Source: Mnemiopsis leidyi (Eukaryota > Ctenophora > Tentaculata > Lobata > Bolinopsidae). From it: 38,583 nt of DNA. The stretch covers positions 105,247-143,829 of the forward strand of contig JH153464.1 of NCBI GenBank assembly GCA_000226015.1, given 5' to 3'. The notes under the pieces were generated by a model that was not told the DNA's origin, did no database searches, and was given only the letters and a program-made list of their open reading frames with translations. Shown piece after piece: positions 1 to 12,000 of the stretch. Each line of letters opens with the position of its first letter. The stretch's first letter is position 1. A program made the translations under genes and the position numbers.

Positions 1-455
1 ACAACTGCTACAGTGGGCCATATGATTGGGCTGCTAGTTGGGAAAATGGTTCTAGAAAAGAAAGATATTTATTGCTGAGTGAGGGCTCCCCCTAGAGTTC
101 GTTACAGGTCTTCATCTGACCCGGGGCCGGCTAACCACATTAGAGCAAAATAATATAACGTGTAACAGTTTAATAACTTGACACTTAAATTGAAAAACAA
201 TTCATCGACATTCATAAAAAATTCAGATATATGAGAATTCCTACAATGCAACTACTAGGACATTTTTGATGTCTCCACCTATTCTTTTAAAATGATCGCA
301 AGCTCCAATATGAAGTAATACCAATAAGTACTTCAGCATGCCAAATGATATTTATATTCGAGTCTTAATTAAATTACGTTTCGAGAAAAGTTGTGTATAG
401 TGACGATCAACTATGAACTATAAAAACTCATGAACAAGATCCTCTACGCTTTATA

Positions 456-499
456 TTGACGAGATTATATCCGTCTAACGTTCGGGTATCACCGCGACA
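456..499 (+). mobile_element. Ultra-short mobile element, family C, copy 1 (44 bp)
   Basis: It starts TTGACGAGATTATATCC and ends GGTATCACCGCGACA. It is flanked by a perfect 10-bp direct repeat ACGCTTTATA (446-455 and 500-509), which reads as a target-site duplication. Compared with the 64-bp copy at 15928-15991 it lacks the central 20 bp that contain the CAGCTTTGAGCTG hairpin. It has no coding capacity and no obvious terminal inverted repeats. Confidence 0.75.
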
Positions 500-838
500 A
501 CGCTTTATAACATTACATTAATCCTAGAGGAGTGCGTTTAGGGCATTTGCCGATGCAATCTTTTTCGGTCGACTTAGCCAAATGACCGGGAAACCACGAC
601 CGTGATTAAAAATTAAATGAAGAGGATCACCGTTGATTAAGATCGATCTAAAATCTTCCCGGAGCCCTTAAATATAACTGTTAATGCTTGGGTACAGGTG
701 TCACTTTATCGGGCGCTGCGCGGCTATCTCTAATGAGGTCATCAGGCAAGTGTGGTTACTTTTTTGTCTCACGTCGTGACCCTTTTCAAAAATTTGTTAC
801 CAGTTAAATTCCGGCCGGGTGTGGCCGCGCGCGCTCGG

Positions 839-873
839 CTAGCCCTGCTGCCGCTTCGCGGCAGCAGGGCTAG
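839..873. repeat. Perfect 16-bp GC-rich hairpin with 3-nt loop
   Basis: Arm 839-854 (CTAGCCCTGCTGCCGC) is exactly complementary to 858-873 around the loop TTC. The right arm contains GCGGCAGCAGG, the same string that begins the hairpin repeats at 1030-1058 and 1160-1185 and recurs as CACGGCAGCAGG near 24726. It looks like a dispersed hairpin repeat rather than a gene part. Confidence 0.75.
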
Positions 874-1041
874 GCAACGTGTAGCAACATTTTACCTAAC
901 CAGGCTAGGTGACGTGCTTATACCACGCACGGGGGCAGCTTTGTCGAAGTGCATTTGCATGGCATTACCCAATTCGCACCAGCTCAGCTCTATCTGGTAA
1001 AATGTTGCCTTGCATTGCGGTCGCGCGCTTCGCGGCAGCAG

Positions 1042-1058
1042 GTCAGACAACGTCTGAC
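1042..1058. repeat. Hairpin repeat GTCAGAC-AAC-GTCTGAC
   Basis: A perfect 7-bp stem with loop AAC lies directly after GCGGCAGCAG. A near copy with one mismatch in the stem follows at 1169-1185. A partial copy without the right arm is at about 24726-24746. Confidence 0.65.
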
Positions 1059-1077
1059 AAGTAAGATGAATATCATG

Positions 1078-1117
1078 TTGACGAGATTATATCCGTCTTC
1101 TGTTTGAGCTGCGAGAG
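1078..1117 (+). mobile_element. Family C element, copy 2 (3'-truncated)
   Basis: It begins TTGACGAGATTATATCCGTC like the other three copies and keeps the TTTGAGCTGCGAGAG segment. It then diverges and lacks the GGTATCACCGCGACA end. I see no target-site duplication, so it is probably truncated or an older insertion. Confidence 0.6.
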
Positions 1118-1393
1118 CAAAGTCGAGTTCCATGCTCTAAGCTAGAGCCCTTTTGCGCGCGGCAGCAGGTCAGGCAACGTCTGACAACATACCACTATAC
1201 TTTTGGAAACATATTTATGTCGGTCTAAACTCCACGACCGTAAAAATGATCGGTCAAAATTATGGCGAATTTTTCCAAAAACCGTCACATTTAGGACATG
1301 GAATCAAATCAGGGTATTTGTAGCTTTTTCACAGTCTTCTTTTTAAACAATAATTCAATACTTATACTCAAAAATTGATCATAACACATAAAT

Positions 1394-1680
1394 TTACTTC
1401 TCCTTCCAGTGTGACCGGTTTGTCTCTGTCGGGTTGTTCTTCAGTGTACTCTGTTTCATCTTATAAACGATATCACCAATGCCTTTGAACATTAACTTAA
1501 GTTTAACTTCCAATCCTTCGGAAGGTATTGGAGACCGACGGTTTCTGACGTTTTCCACTACTCCAGTAATTTCAGCGTTGTGTCATATGAAGTAGTAACA
1601 GAGCTTGCTGACTTCTAATGGAACATGTCCGACTGTCACCAACTGAGCAACAAGCAAACCTCGTCCGGTTTGCTTGTAAA
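1394..1680 (-). pseudogene. HIRAN-domain coding relic, copy 1
   Basis: On the minus strand the frame reads RGLLVAQLVTVGHVPLEVSK followed by LCYYFI, then a TGA, then HNAEITGVVENV, RRSPIPSEGLEVKLKL and a final TAA at 1394-1396. The VGHVPxEVSK.CxYFI.H..EITG pattern and the later GLEV strand match the HIRAN domain, a DNA-end-binding module known from HLTF/Rad5-type proteins. The single in-frame TGA probably replaced an Arg codon (CGA to TGA). The plus-strand sequence at 26832-27211 is clearly homologous at DNA and protein level. Only the C-terminal two thirds of the domain is recognisable here. I read both as decayed dispersed copies, perhaps of a transposon-linked or multicopy gene. Confidence 0.65.
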
Positions 1681-2160
1681 TTCATTACTTATTACTTCGA
1701 TAAACAATTTATGATCGAATACTTGTGTTCTTTGTCTTAAGATTTATATTAATAACTTATCGTGGAGATGGTGAATTTAATCAATGAAGTCACAATTAAT
1801 AAATAGACTTAAAAAAATAACTCGACAGATTTTATTCTGTAAACCGCTATTTCGCAGTCGGAAAATATGGCGAATTCTTTGAAAAACGGAAAACCGTCGC
1901 ATTCTGAGCGTTTTTAATATGTCTCCTAAGGTAAGTACAACATTCATACAATATTTATCTGTCAAAGATTATTCAACACGATCTGTGTTTCATTATCGAA
2001 GTCTCAACTACGAAAATTTAAATTTTTACATTATATTGAATACAATTTTTGTTTTATTCATGAAATTTTTTTGTTTTATTTTTGAATGTCTATTCGTTCG
2101 TGCACTATTGTAACTACCTTAGCCATTTGTACCATTGTTACCACTTGCGCTATTGTAACC

Positions 2161-2300
2161 GTGAACAACATAGGACGTTTAAATCGGGTCCTGTTGGCGC
2201 GCAATGGTTCCTGTAAAACATCCTATGTTGTTCACGGTAACTGCTATCGCCAATGCAAATGGTTCCTGAAAAACATCCTATGTTGTTCACGGTAACTGCT
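2161..2300. repeat. 55-bp tandem duplication with inverted partner
   Basis: A unit containing TCCTATGTTGTTCACGGTAA is repeated with a 55-bp period (2221 and 2276). The exact inverse GTGAACAACATAGGA lies at 2161-2175, so the block can fold into alternative hairpins. Confidence 0.7.
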
Positions 2301-2319
2301 ATCGCCAATGCAAATAAAC

Positions 2320-2720
2320 CAGCATTATTATTTTCTGATTTGCCCCATTGTCAAAAAATAAATCACCATTGGAATCTTGGCACAAATGTAGCCATTTAAG
2401 GCATTGTCACCAATTTGCAATTTATCACCATTGGCTCCATTGTTGCCATTAGCACAACTGGTGCTATTGGATTTCCTTATGATTTCCTCGCCCTGAGTCG
2501 TGATTGTGAAGGGAGTATCGCCATCGAGTGGATCAATTGGTTCCTTAATAATGGATCCGATGGTCCCCAATGTTGATGGCCATTGGTGCCAATGGAACAC
2601 GGCCATTGGAACACGGCCATTGGGGCCAATGGGGATAGAACTACTATTGGTGCTCACTGCTTCTCACCGCATTGCCATTGTCACCATTGGATCATTCATT
2701 TGTTTCACTCAATGGCAACT
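2320..2720. repeat. Degenerate CCATTG/CAATGG-rich repeat tract
   Basis: About 400 bp are built from overlapping, imperfect CCATTG and CAATGG words in both orientations, for example CACGGCCATTGG twice at about 2597-2620. Open frames exist on both strands through the tract but mirror the repeat and are unlikely to be genes. Confidence 0.55.
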
Positions 2721-3080
2721 ATTGTCCGACTCACCAAACTATATTGACCTGAATGATATCCTAAGCTGGTGCAAACCAAAATAAAAGCCATAACAACTTC
2801 TTTAACGCCATAAACTTGTTTAACTTGAAATATGATATAAAAGCGCGGAACCATTAAATCACAAATTGTTAGTTTTAAAACAGGTCTGATGCCCATTAAA
2901 TCTTATTTGTAAGGGAGTGGTTGTTGCTTGTCCATAATAAAAATGTAAGAATATTAGACAGATACCATCTTCTCCAAGTTAAACTATGATTCAACACTTT
3001 TATTTCAATTTACATTACGATTTACTGTCTGCTTGTAGTGGCAGTTTAATCTAAGCTATCAAATATCCTTTGCTTTCTAG

Positions 3081-6000
3081 CTGATGGGATGCGGTATTTC
3101 TGCTGCTGTCAATGGACTTGATTGGTATATAGTATCTCTCGACCAAAAGGGAGCCGAAAATCGAGTTAAAGTAGGAGTTAAAGTAGAAAACGAAACATTT
3201 GATGTTGAATTCAATAATGAAGCCAAGAAATCAGGTAACTTAAGCAGTGGTACTTATCATACTTTAAACTACATACTATTTTTCAAATTGATTATTTGAA
3301 ACTATTATAAAATCTGATTTGAACTTTAAGGGATATAGTTTAGATTGCATAGAAGATCAATATTTGGTGAGAGATCTGTTGTCAGGGATAGGAAGAAGTG
3401 GAAGAGATTCTTAATGAGTAGTTTGTCTGCGTACTGACCAGATACAGACGTTGATTTTTTTTGCTATTTCGTGTTTGTAAACAGTTATTTATATTTATAC
3501 TATTTCTAAAAATGTTTTTCATTAATAAAAATTTAAAAGAAGTACAGTTAAATATTGATTGTTTCTGTTTCTGTAAATGCCACAGATAGTAATTTATTTT
3601 CTGTAAGGGGCCGTTTTCATTGAGATAATTTAATATCAATCAAATTTGAACTTTTCTTTGGATCATTGACTTGCACCTCATTGAATAATCGAAATAGCTA
3701 TGAGAAATGGGCTGTGGAAGTTCAAGTATAGTTGCCATCACATTAAAATCAGAGTTAAATGTGTTTGCAGTATCAGGTTCTAGAGGTATTAGGACAACGT
3801 GCTGGTGAAGAATCCGCTATTTCTGTTTGCGTGTGTATAGAATAGTTTCTTGCCGCTGTTCGGATAGTGTATAAAGCTGGCACAGGATCCTGCATGTTTA
3901 GTGTATTTTTGCCTGTTTAGCTAATCGTATAGCTATTAAAATCGGCCACTCATCTGCATCAGTCATCACTCATCACAAGTTTATATCAAACTTAAGGACC
4001 AGAATTTAGCCCAGCACACAGCTGAATTTTACCATCTCTGAATCTTCGAACTTATAATTAATTATGCTTGTAATCTCAATGAGAAATCTATTTCAATTGA
4101 GGTTTGTTGGAGATTATGTGTAATGCTGGCATCATTATATATCATTTATTAATTTACTTATATGTATATAGTTTTTGCTTTTCGAGTCTTACACATATCT
4201 GTATCAGGTGGCAGATGTGTGTACAACATTAAGAGTGGAGATGCAACATATAAGCTTGTATTGCTTTACGATGGGGGTATCCTAATTGATGGGCAGTTTC
4301 CTCAGTCTGTCATCTACAAGCAGGGGGCAAGTTTTTTCTGGAGATCTTAAGGATAAAATGCTTTGTCGAATTCTATAGTTCTATTTTCAAGAATAAAACT
4401 GTTTCCCGGTCCTTAAACCTTTTGTCATTCCAATCATAAACCTTTCCTATACAGAAAACAGAACTAAAGTTTTACATGAGATTGGAAGCAAAGCACTCCA
4501 CTGGTTTGATGTCAGGAACGATTGATCTGACTGACCAAACCTCCCTGACTGGTTCCTTTGATTTTCTTGACACAACTACTTCAAACATCGTTGGAGTTAA
4601 AGGTAACACCTTACTTTTTTTAAGAAATGTTTCTCTGCGTTAAAAATTTGTGGAACACGGAACGTTGCACTCTTTCTAAAATACGTGAAATGAGCAGATG
4701 AGTCCGAAGATACGGAGAGTTATGTCGCTGATGGGGAAGAAGGGAAGCAGTCAGTCATTATTGACGAGTCAACTTATAAGGTATTGCCAAATTGTTGTTT
4801 CCCAATATGATTAAACCTGCTTTAAGTCTTGACACCTGAAAGAGTGTAGCCGATTTCTGTACCTATGATACAATTAAATAAAGATTCTTCCTTCTTGCCT
4901 CATCATGAATCATGTAGGAACTTCTGTTTTGTTTGCTCTATTTACGTACGAGTGAATATGAGCCATAGTACTGCTTTAAGCACAAAGGTGTATTATGTCA
5001 CTATCGCCATGGTTACGGGCTATGACGATAGGCGAATGATCCATTAAAGGTTTCATGGTTACGGAAAAGGGACGACTGAATGTTTGTCTTTAATATATTT
5101 AATAAACCAGTATATTATGAAAAATATCCCATAATAGCTAAAAGGCTATCATGTTTAAGTTTTAATGTTGATTATTGTACGTTGATTTCAGCTGTGGATG
5201 AAATAAATGTTACTTAAATGTAGGAATGGCAATTCCAAAACACCATTATTGTCTTGTTGCAGAAAGTGAAGGAGATAGAGAAAAAACTGGAAAAATATCA
5301 AGGACAAGACTTGTATAGCTCTCTGAATGAACTTACTAATAAAGCAGAGGAGTTAGAGGTCCGGATAAAACATCAGGTTGAAGACATCCAACATCACAAA
5401 ATTAGGCTGTAAGTAACATCAAAATAACTATATTAAGATTTCGGTAATTGAACTTTTATGCAGGAATGTTAAATACGAGTAGAATGTCCGCAAAGTTACA
5501 TATAAGTACATGAAGTCCGAACATGAATACAGACATACACAAGACAAACTCAGTCATCAGCTTTTTAAATTACAGGGACGAAGAGAGAAAAGAAAATGGA
5601 CCTGATAGTAAAAAGTGTAAAGCGATGGAAGTTGAACTAGAGGTATTTGTTACACAAAATTCCAGGGCGGCATTTTGAAGTTTTACACTCGAAAGTAAAT
5701 GTTTCTCCTAAATTATTCAATGTTTACTAATAAGTAAACTTTACTAATAAGTAAACTTTACTAATAAGTAAACTTTACTAATAAGTAAACTTTACTAATA
5801 AGTAAACTTTACTAATACTAATAAGTAAACTTTACTTTACTAATAAGTAAACTTTACTAATAACTAAACTTTACTAATAAGTAAACGTGACACTAACTTA
5901 AATCACCTGCCAGAGTAAGTGTCTGGCCCTAGCGGCCGACCAGGAACAGTACGATGTCACATTGCAGTACATCCGGACTCGAACCGCGGACTTGTTCGAC

Positions 6001-9000
6001 TACAACATGCTCACAGAGCAGTTTGATGACTTGTTAAATGTTTGTTTTTGTGTTTTTTTGTTGTTTTAACATTTAGCTTTGCTGTTCAAAACAGTCAAAA
6101 AAAACTTTGTCATGAATCACAAACAAATAAAAGCTGAAATCCGAAGATCGGCCCTTTTAAAAACATGAGGGAGGGGTGATGAAGATATCTTAGTTAGATT
6201 GTCTAATTTGTTGTCAGCCCACTACACATTTAAACACCCGTGTCACTGCTCCCATTAGTAACTAACACACAGCTAAGAAACACTAAAATATAGATCTGTA
6301 TTATTTGTAATAGAAAATGTGTTTTGTGACCTGTTCTACTCAGTGTGGTGTAATGAATTCAAATTTTTGATGATGAAAGGACGATAAAACATGACGACAG
6401 ATTTTCTCTTATTTTACTTGTAATAATAATCAAAACTATTGTCCTTTTTACCATCAAAGTATTGTCTGTGTAGTTACTTTACCTGGTAACAGACAGTTTA
6501 CATCTCCATCAATAGATTTAACTCGATATAGACGTGAGATGGTGTCTCCGGAACCAAACTGCAACCTGTCTGATTTGTCCTCGTCAAGCGGTTGGAAAAG
6601 TTCTTCAACCATAGTTCCAGCTAACCGCACAACGATTTTATTCAGCATTTTAATTTTCTGAAAACTCCATTGTAGTTCACTTGGAGGCTTCTGGAAAAAA
6701 GTGGATATGACTTCTTCATTGAGCGTCACGTCGAAATATGTAAATCCATTTCGATAGCAGTTTCGGATCCTCAATACATTGTCTTCTGTCTTCCTTTCTG
6801 TACCGAGATAATTCTCTAGCTGTTTGTCCTCATCAGTGATGCTTGTTATGCCATCTGTCTTTACTTCAAGAATGTGAGTTTCCCAGTTGAAGTTTATCTC
6901 CTCTCCTCTGTTTACTTTTCTCCATCCACATCCTCCCTCTACTGCTGCTACCAAGATCCACGCTAGAATCAGCGATAAGGTCGACTTCATTTCTCTCCTT
7001 ACCGGGAAACCTTACAAAACTAAATTATTTGAGAGGCCTATAACTGAGTAGTGAATGAGAGTTACAAAGTAACGAAGTAAGTTAGAGTTGAGTTGATTCA
7101 TGACACTTTCCAGCACGTTGAAACTCATCAATGATGTCAGCTGCCGTTGATTACCATCCCACTTAAACATGGACCCTTGTTAACAACCCTTTTTCTGAGT
7201 GAATTTTCATTTTCCTGGGCATCTCATTATTGCATTCTTCAACTATTTAACGACCAACTCGCAAGTAAGGCTAACTACTTGCGCGGTATGAGCAACAACC
7301 TTGTTATTCGTTCTGAAATAACCGACCGCTAGGGTACAAACTCATTATTTTACCGGTGTTCACGAATACCGTATCTCTATTTGCTGCTGGTAAAAATCAG
7401 AATTTTCTAGGGAAAATTGGTGGCCCAACTTTCGGGAATTATCCAAAATGAAATTACTGATGATCAGAGTATAAGGAGTGCGACCGAGAATATAAGGGGT
7501 TGGGGGCAGGCAATCTTAAAAGCTATAACAAATATGCTCTAGGTTTTTTTTTCATGTGATCATATATGGCTGATACTATTGGAAAAAAGAAGAAATATTA
7601 ATAAAACAAAGTTGACCAAGTAGGCTGGCTGTATGGGAGCGTCATACTGCCGTCTCCGGCTACCGAGGAAGCATTAGTGGAGGCCCTTAATACCACCGTC
7701 TCAGCTGTCTGCCTGCCTCTTGACGCGGCTCTTACATGTATTCACGTGTTTTGAACGTTTTTTTAGCCAATAGGCTACTGTGTACCCCGGCTTTTGACAA
7801 AATAATGTACTCTCCTATCAAAAAAAATATATATAAAAATTGCATGTATCTTCCATCAATAGTCCATGTCATTGCACAATTCATTGAATTTTTAACTTTC
7901 TGAAGCCACGACATTTTACCCAATTCTTGTACAGAACTTAACAGGGATAAAGATATTGTGCAGACAAACGATATATAGTGAGAGTGCAGAAGTGTATAAC
8001 TATAATTGCTAAATTTATTTTGAATTTGAATTTGAATTTGAATTTGTCACGTGTTTTCACGTTAAACCCCTCCCCAGGCAATGTTCAGAGGTCAGAGCGG
8101 TAGTGACATAGAGAACCAGTTTGAGGCAATGCTGGACGAGGCTGAAGACGCGGAGGCACAGTACGCTGCATCTTTTCACATCGAGGAGAAAATCTGGCAG
8201 AATGCCAAGGTGAGATAAAAAATAAGCTGAAGTTACGAAGAATTTATCAAATAGTTTACACATAAGACATAAGTATATATATTGATATTTTACAAAATGG
8301 ATAACAGTCCTGTTTTAATCGGAAAAGGTTCCGCTAGTTCGTCGTGTTTTTCACAAATGTTTTTTTTCTCTCGATGTTTTAACTGTTAAGTCTACAACAA
8401 TCTGAATGTTTCTCCAGGGGTTGAGCGACCGACTGCTACAAGCCTTGAACCGATGGAGTTCGCTGGAAAACACGGGTTACTATTGCGATCATCAGAGGGA
8501 GTTCCTTGCTAAGCAGACCCGGGTTCTTGTTGTACAAACTATTGATGTGAGTTTGTAACTATCACAGCACAGCATTATTATTATTGTACAAACTATTGAT
8601 GTGAGTTTGTAACTATAACAGCACAGCATTATTATTATTGTACAAACTATTGATGTGAGTTTGTAACTATAACAGCTCAGCATTATTATTATTGTACAAA
8701 CTATTGATACGAGTATTTACCTCTTATTGTACAAACTGTTGATATGAGTTTATAACTATCACAGCACAACATTATTATTATTGTACAAATTGTTGATACG
8801 AGTTTATAACTATAACAGCACAGCATTATTATTATTGTACAAACTATTGATGCGAGTTAATAACTATAACAGCACAGCATTATTATTCTTGTACAAACTG
8901 TTGATACGAGTTTTTAACTATCACAGCATTATCGTTATTATTATTGTACAAATTGTTGATGTGAGTTTGTAGCTATCACATCACAACATTTCCCCGTATA

Positions 9001-12000
9001 TGATTGGTGACGGGATATTGGTTTACACTGGCCTAAGATGGTTAGCCCATTGCTCCCCATTTCTCCAGGAATTGGCCGCTCTGGAAAACATTCTGACACA
9101 GTACCCTACATATGATGCTGAGAAAGGTTGTATGCACAGACTTTCTGAATTCAAAGACAACATATTCACGGTAAATTGTAAGAGCGCTAAACACAAATCT
9201 TGCTTTTGGATGTACCTCATAATTCTTTTTAGTCTACCCAAATTATTCTTGATCAACTCGATGAAGCTTCAAGGAGTATTCATTTCAAGGTGTGCTGATT
9301 ATGGGTACAACAGTTGGCTTGTTAATATTTCCTAATTTTGAGGTAGAACCCTAGAAAACCGGGGTTTCTTCTCATAGTTTTCTGTGTCTCCATGATGAAC
9401 TTGTTGAGCAGCTACAAATAATACAAAATAATTCTCCCTCCAGTTATACCAAAGTACTGAAGGTGTGAAGGAAGGGATTGAAACGATCATGTTCTGTCAA
9501 GTTTGCACACGACGTATTGAACAGTGGGTCTATGACAAGTTTAAAATTAAGGTAACGTTGCAGCTGTCCCTTTTCTTTCCTTGATAGATTTCTTTCTCCG
9601 CTGATTTAATAAGGATTTTTAGGATATCTAATTTTCATTACAAAACCATTTCTTGTTTATTTTTCTACCTATTTTATTTTAGAATTGTCGGTAATATAAT
9701 ATACTCTAGGTGAAAGATAGTAGTTTTATTGGAGATTCTCGGTATTTCAGGAAGGCCAAGAGAAATTAAAAGCTTTACAGAAGGTTGTTATTGAAGCTAA
9801 ACTGAAACTGAAACAAGAAAGAAGAAGTCTCATAGAAAGTTGGCTAACAGTAAGTATTGTGACCCTTCGAGAGATTATTACATTAACATTAAACGGTTTC
9901 TATAAACCAATGAGCGGTTTATTTATAAACATGTCGCTAAGTGAATTTCTCCTTAATCCTCACATTTAGGAGAACGTTGGTGTATTTGAGAGGGAAGCCA
10001 CAATCTTATCAAACCAATCAGAAGATGTTCCTGATAAGATAGTTGTACAAAACAACGGTCAGGCATCCACGGCAATATCCGTAAGTTATAAGTACAAGAC
10101 CTACTTTTAAAGTGTTCACGGTTGTTGGTGATGGTTAGAAATATGATGGTTACGATCTTAGTTAAGAAAGGTATTTTGGGAGTGGTCACAATTCGTTCCA
10201 ATCACGTGAATCGTGATAGCGCTGGCCGGCCGTGGGGATCAAATCATTTTAACACAGTGCCCCTCAGCATTCAGTAATCCATCCTGTCACTTACTAGTTG
10301 TTGAAAGTATTAAAACTGGTTATATTTCTTATTGTTAGTTGTGTGTTATTGGTATACAGGTATCCATATAATGTTTATCAATTCGGGGTCCTTAATCACC
10401 GCATCCGAACCAGCGTTCTCTTTATCTAACATGCATATATACATACAGTAGATTTTTGACCCCTCCCGATAGATGCCTTCCTTCATAGAGAATATATTCA
10501 TCTATATTTCATCTTAACATCCATTCATCCGAGAACGATTGGGCTCAACGCGCCAAAACCCGACCATTATTTTGTGTATAAAAACTCAGTTTTCATATTC
10601 ACTCTAACAGCGCGCGCGGCTATTGTTCTTGCTGCGCGCGGAAATATGCATTCCCAGTTGGTCTACAGTGTGAGGCTTATCTAAATCCTAGAGGAACTTT
10701 TATTGTTGCTATGGCAACCGGTATAAACAGTAAGAACGGTAATTGAAGCAGCGAGGTAAGTTTATCAGTAGATTAGCGGGCACCATAAATCATAAATGGC
10801 AAACGACAGTTTAAATTATACTCCGTATTTGGCCTTATATAGGAGCCCCGAGCTACGTCACAGGGCATGGACCATGGTACGTCATATTCTTCAGCCAGAG
10901 GGAGGCCGCTTTATGTCCCCTGAAAACGAGGTGGTGTCTCCGGATCCATTATCCAAGGCAGGTTGTCGTTTGATGCTTTTTCCGACAATTTAATGACTTT
11001 CGTGTGATCGAGTAATTATGAGAAGCCTATAAGTATAAATGATATCAGTCCAACAAGAACATTCACACGAAACGTTAGCAAATTAAATCCATTGGAAATT
11101 CAAATTGTAATCAAAATCTCTTATAGATATTTTTAGTTATATTTTGCTTCAGGAAGAAATAAATGTTGCGGAGTCGTACGAAGAAATAGCTGCAAGAGTT
11201 CAATCGTGGGAGAAAAAGTCTGATTTGGACGGAATTAGAGCTGAATTGGCACTTCAGGTTATCAAGTTTGTAATTGTTAACGCTGCAATTCTTTCTCGGT
11301 GAACCAATCGGAGTTTCATTCTGGCTGATCGGAAGTTCTATGTTATGATATCTATAAAACCAAAATTTATTAAACAAGTCAAAGGTATTACTTATTATAG
11401 TTTTATTTAGGGGTCGTTCACATATGACGTCAGCAAATTTTCGGCATTTTTTACCCTCCTCCCCCTCTGTCATCATTCGTCATCATGACAAAACCCCCCT
11501 AAATTTCAGAGGTAAATTACCATAATGACATCATCACAAGTCGGACACCCCTCCAGTTTAGACAAAAAACTTTTAAGATTTATATTTTTATAAATTGCAG
11601 TCATTTCTTTAAAGTTTGCATTCTAAGTCAGTATTTCACCAGATTCCTGAATCAGAATACTAATGATAATAATAAATAGCAACCAGTAAATTTGTTCCAG
11701 TCTCACGGCCTATATTTTAACTGCAGCTGTATATTTTAACTGCAGCTGCTGCGCCATTCTATCCGCAGTCTTTGTGGTAGAAATTATATTTACAGTATAT
11801 CTGCTGCTCAAATCCATCTGCTTTTAGCACTAGCAGAGGGCAGATCAAACAAGCTTCTCTAGAATTGGAGAGCTGGAAATCTAGCTTCCGCCTGAGACCT
11901 AAGTAAGCGGGCACAATTCTTGTTTATAAAATCAGAGTACATTTCGACTTTACAATATTATCTAACGAGTCATTAAATGCACAAAAAATTTTTGGTCACT

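Larger units (their letters stand above)
1..3080. other. Repeat-rich intergenic or upstream-intron DNA
   Basis: I find no convincing exon here. A short open frame runs from the window edge to a TGA near 78 and could be the tail of an upstream gene, but nothing identifies it. The rest holds small mobile elements, GC-rich hairpins (839-1190), a HIRAN-domain relic on the minus strand (1394-1680), a 55-bp tandem repeat (2161-2300) and CCATTGG-rich DNA (2320-2720). Local GC content jumps sharply around 810-1190. If the filamin-like gene has more 5' exons, they are outside the window or too diverged to see. Confidence 0.6.

Noticed and set aside
752..1000. 82-codon frame in the GC-rich hairpin cluster
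   Set aside because: It is open only because the palindromic repeat is GC-rich. The peptide is Arg/Ala-rich and mirrors the hairpin.
2328..2657. 109-codon minus-strand frame
   Set aside because: It follows the CCATTG repeat and gives low-complexity peptide. The opposite strand is open too.
11837..11902. Candidate extra exon GQIKQASLELESWKSSFRLRP of the filamin-like gene
   Set aside because: It works only with a weaker alternative donor at 11265, and it then forces the last exon into a frame that lacks the natural-looking DDKPEV end. It also lies inside the MITE.
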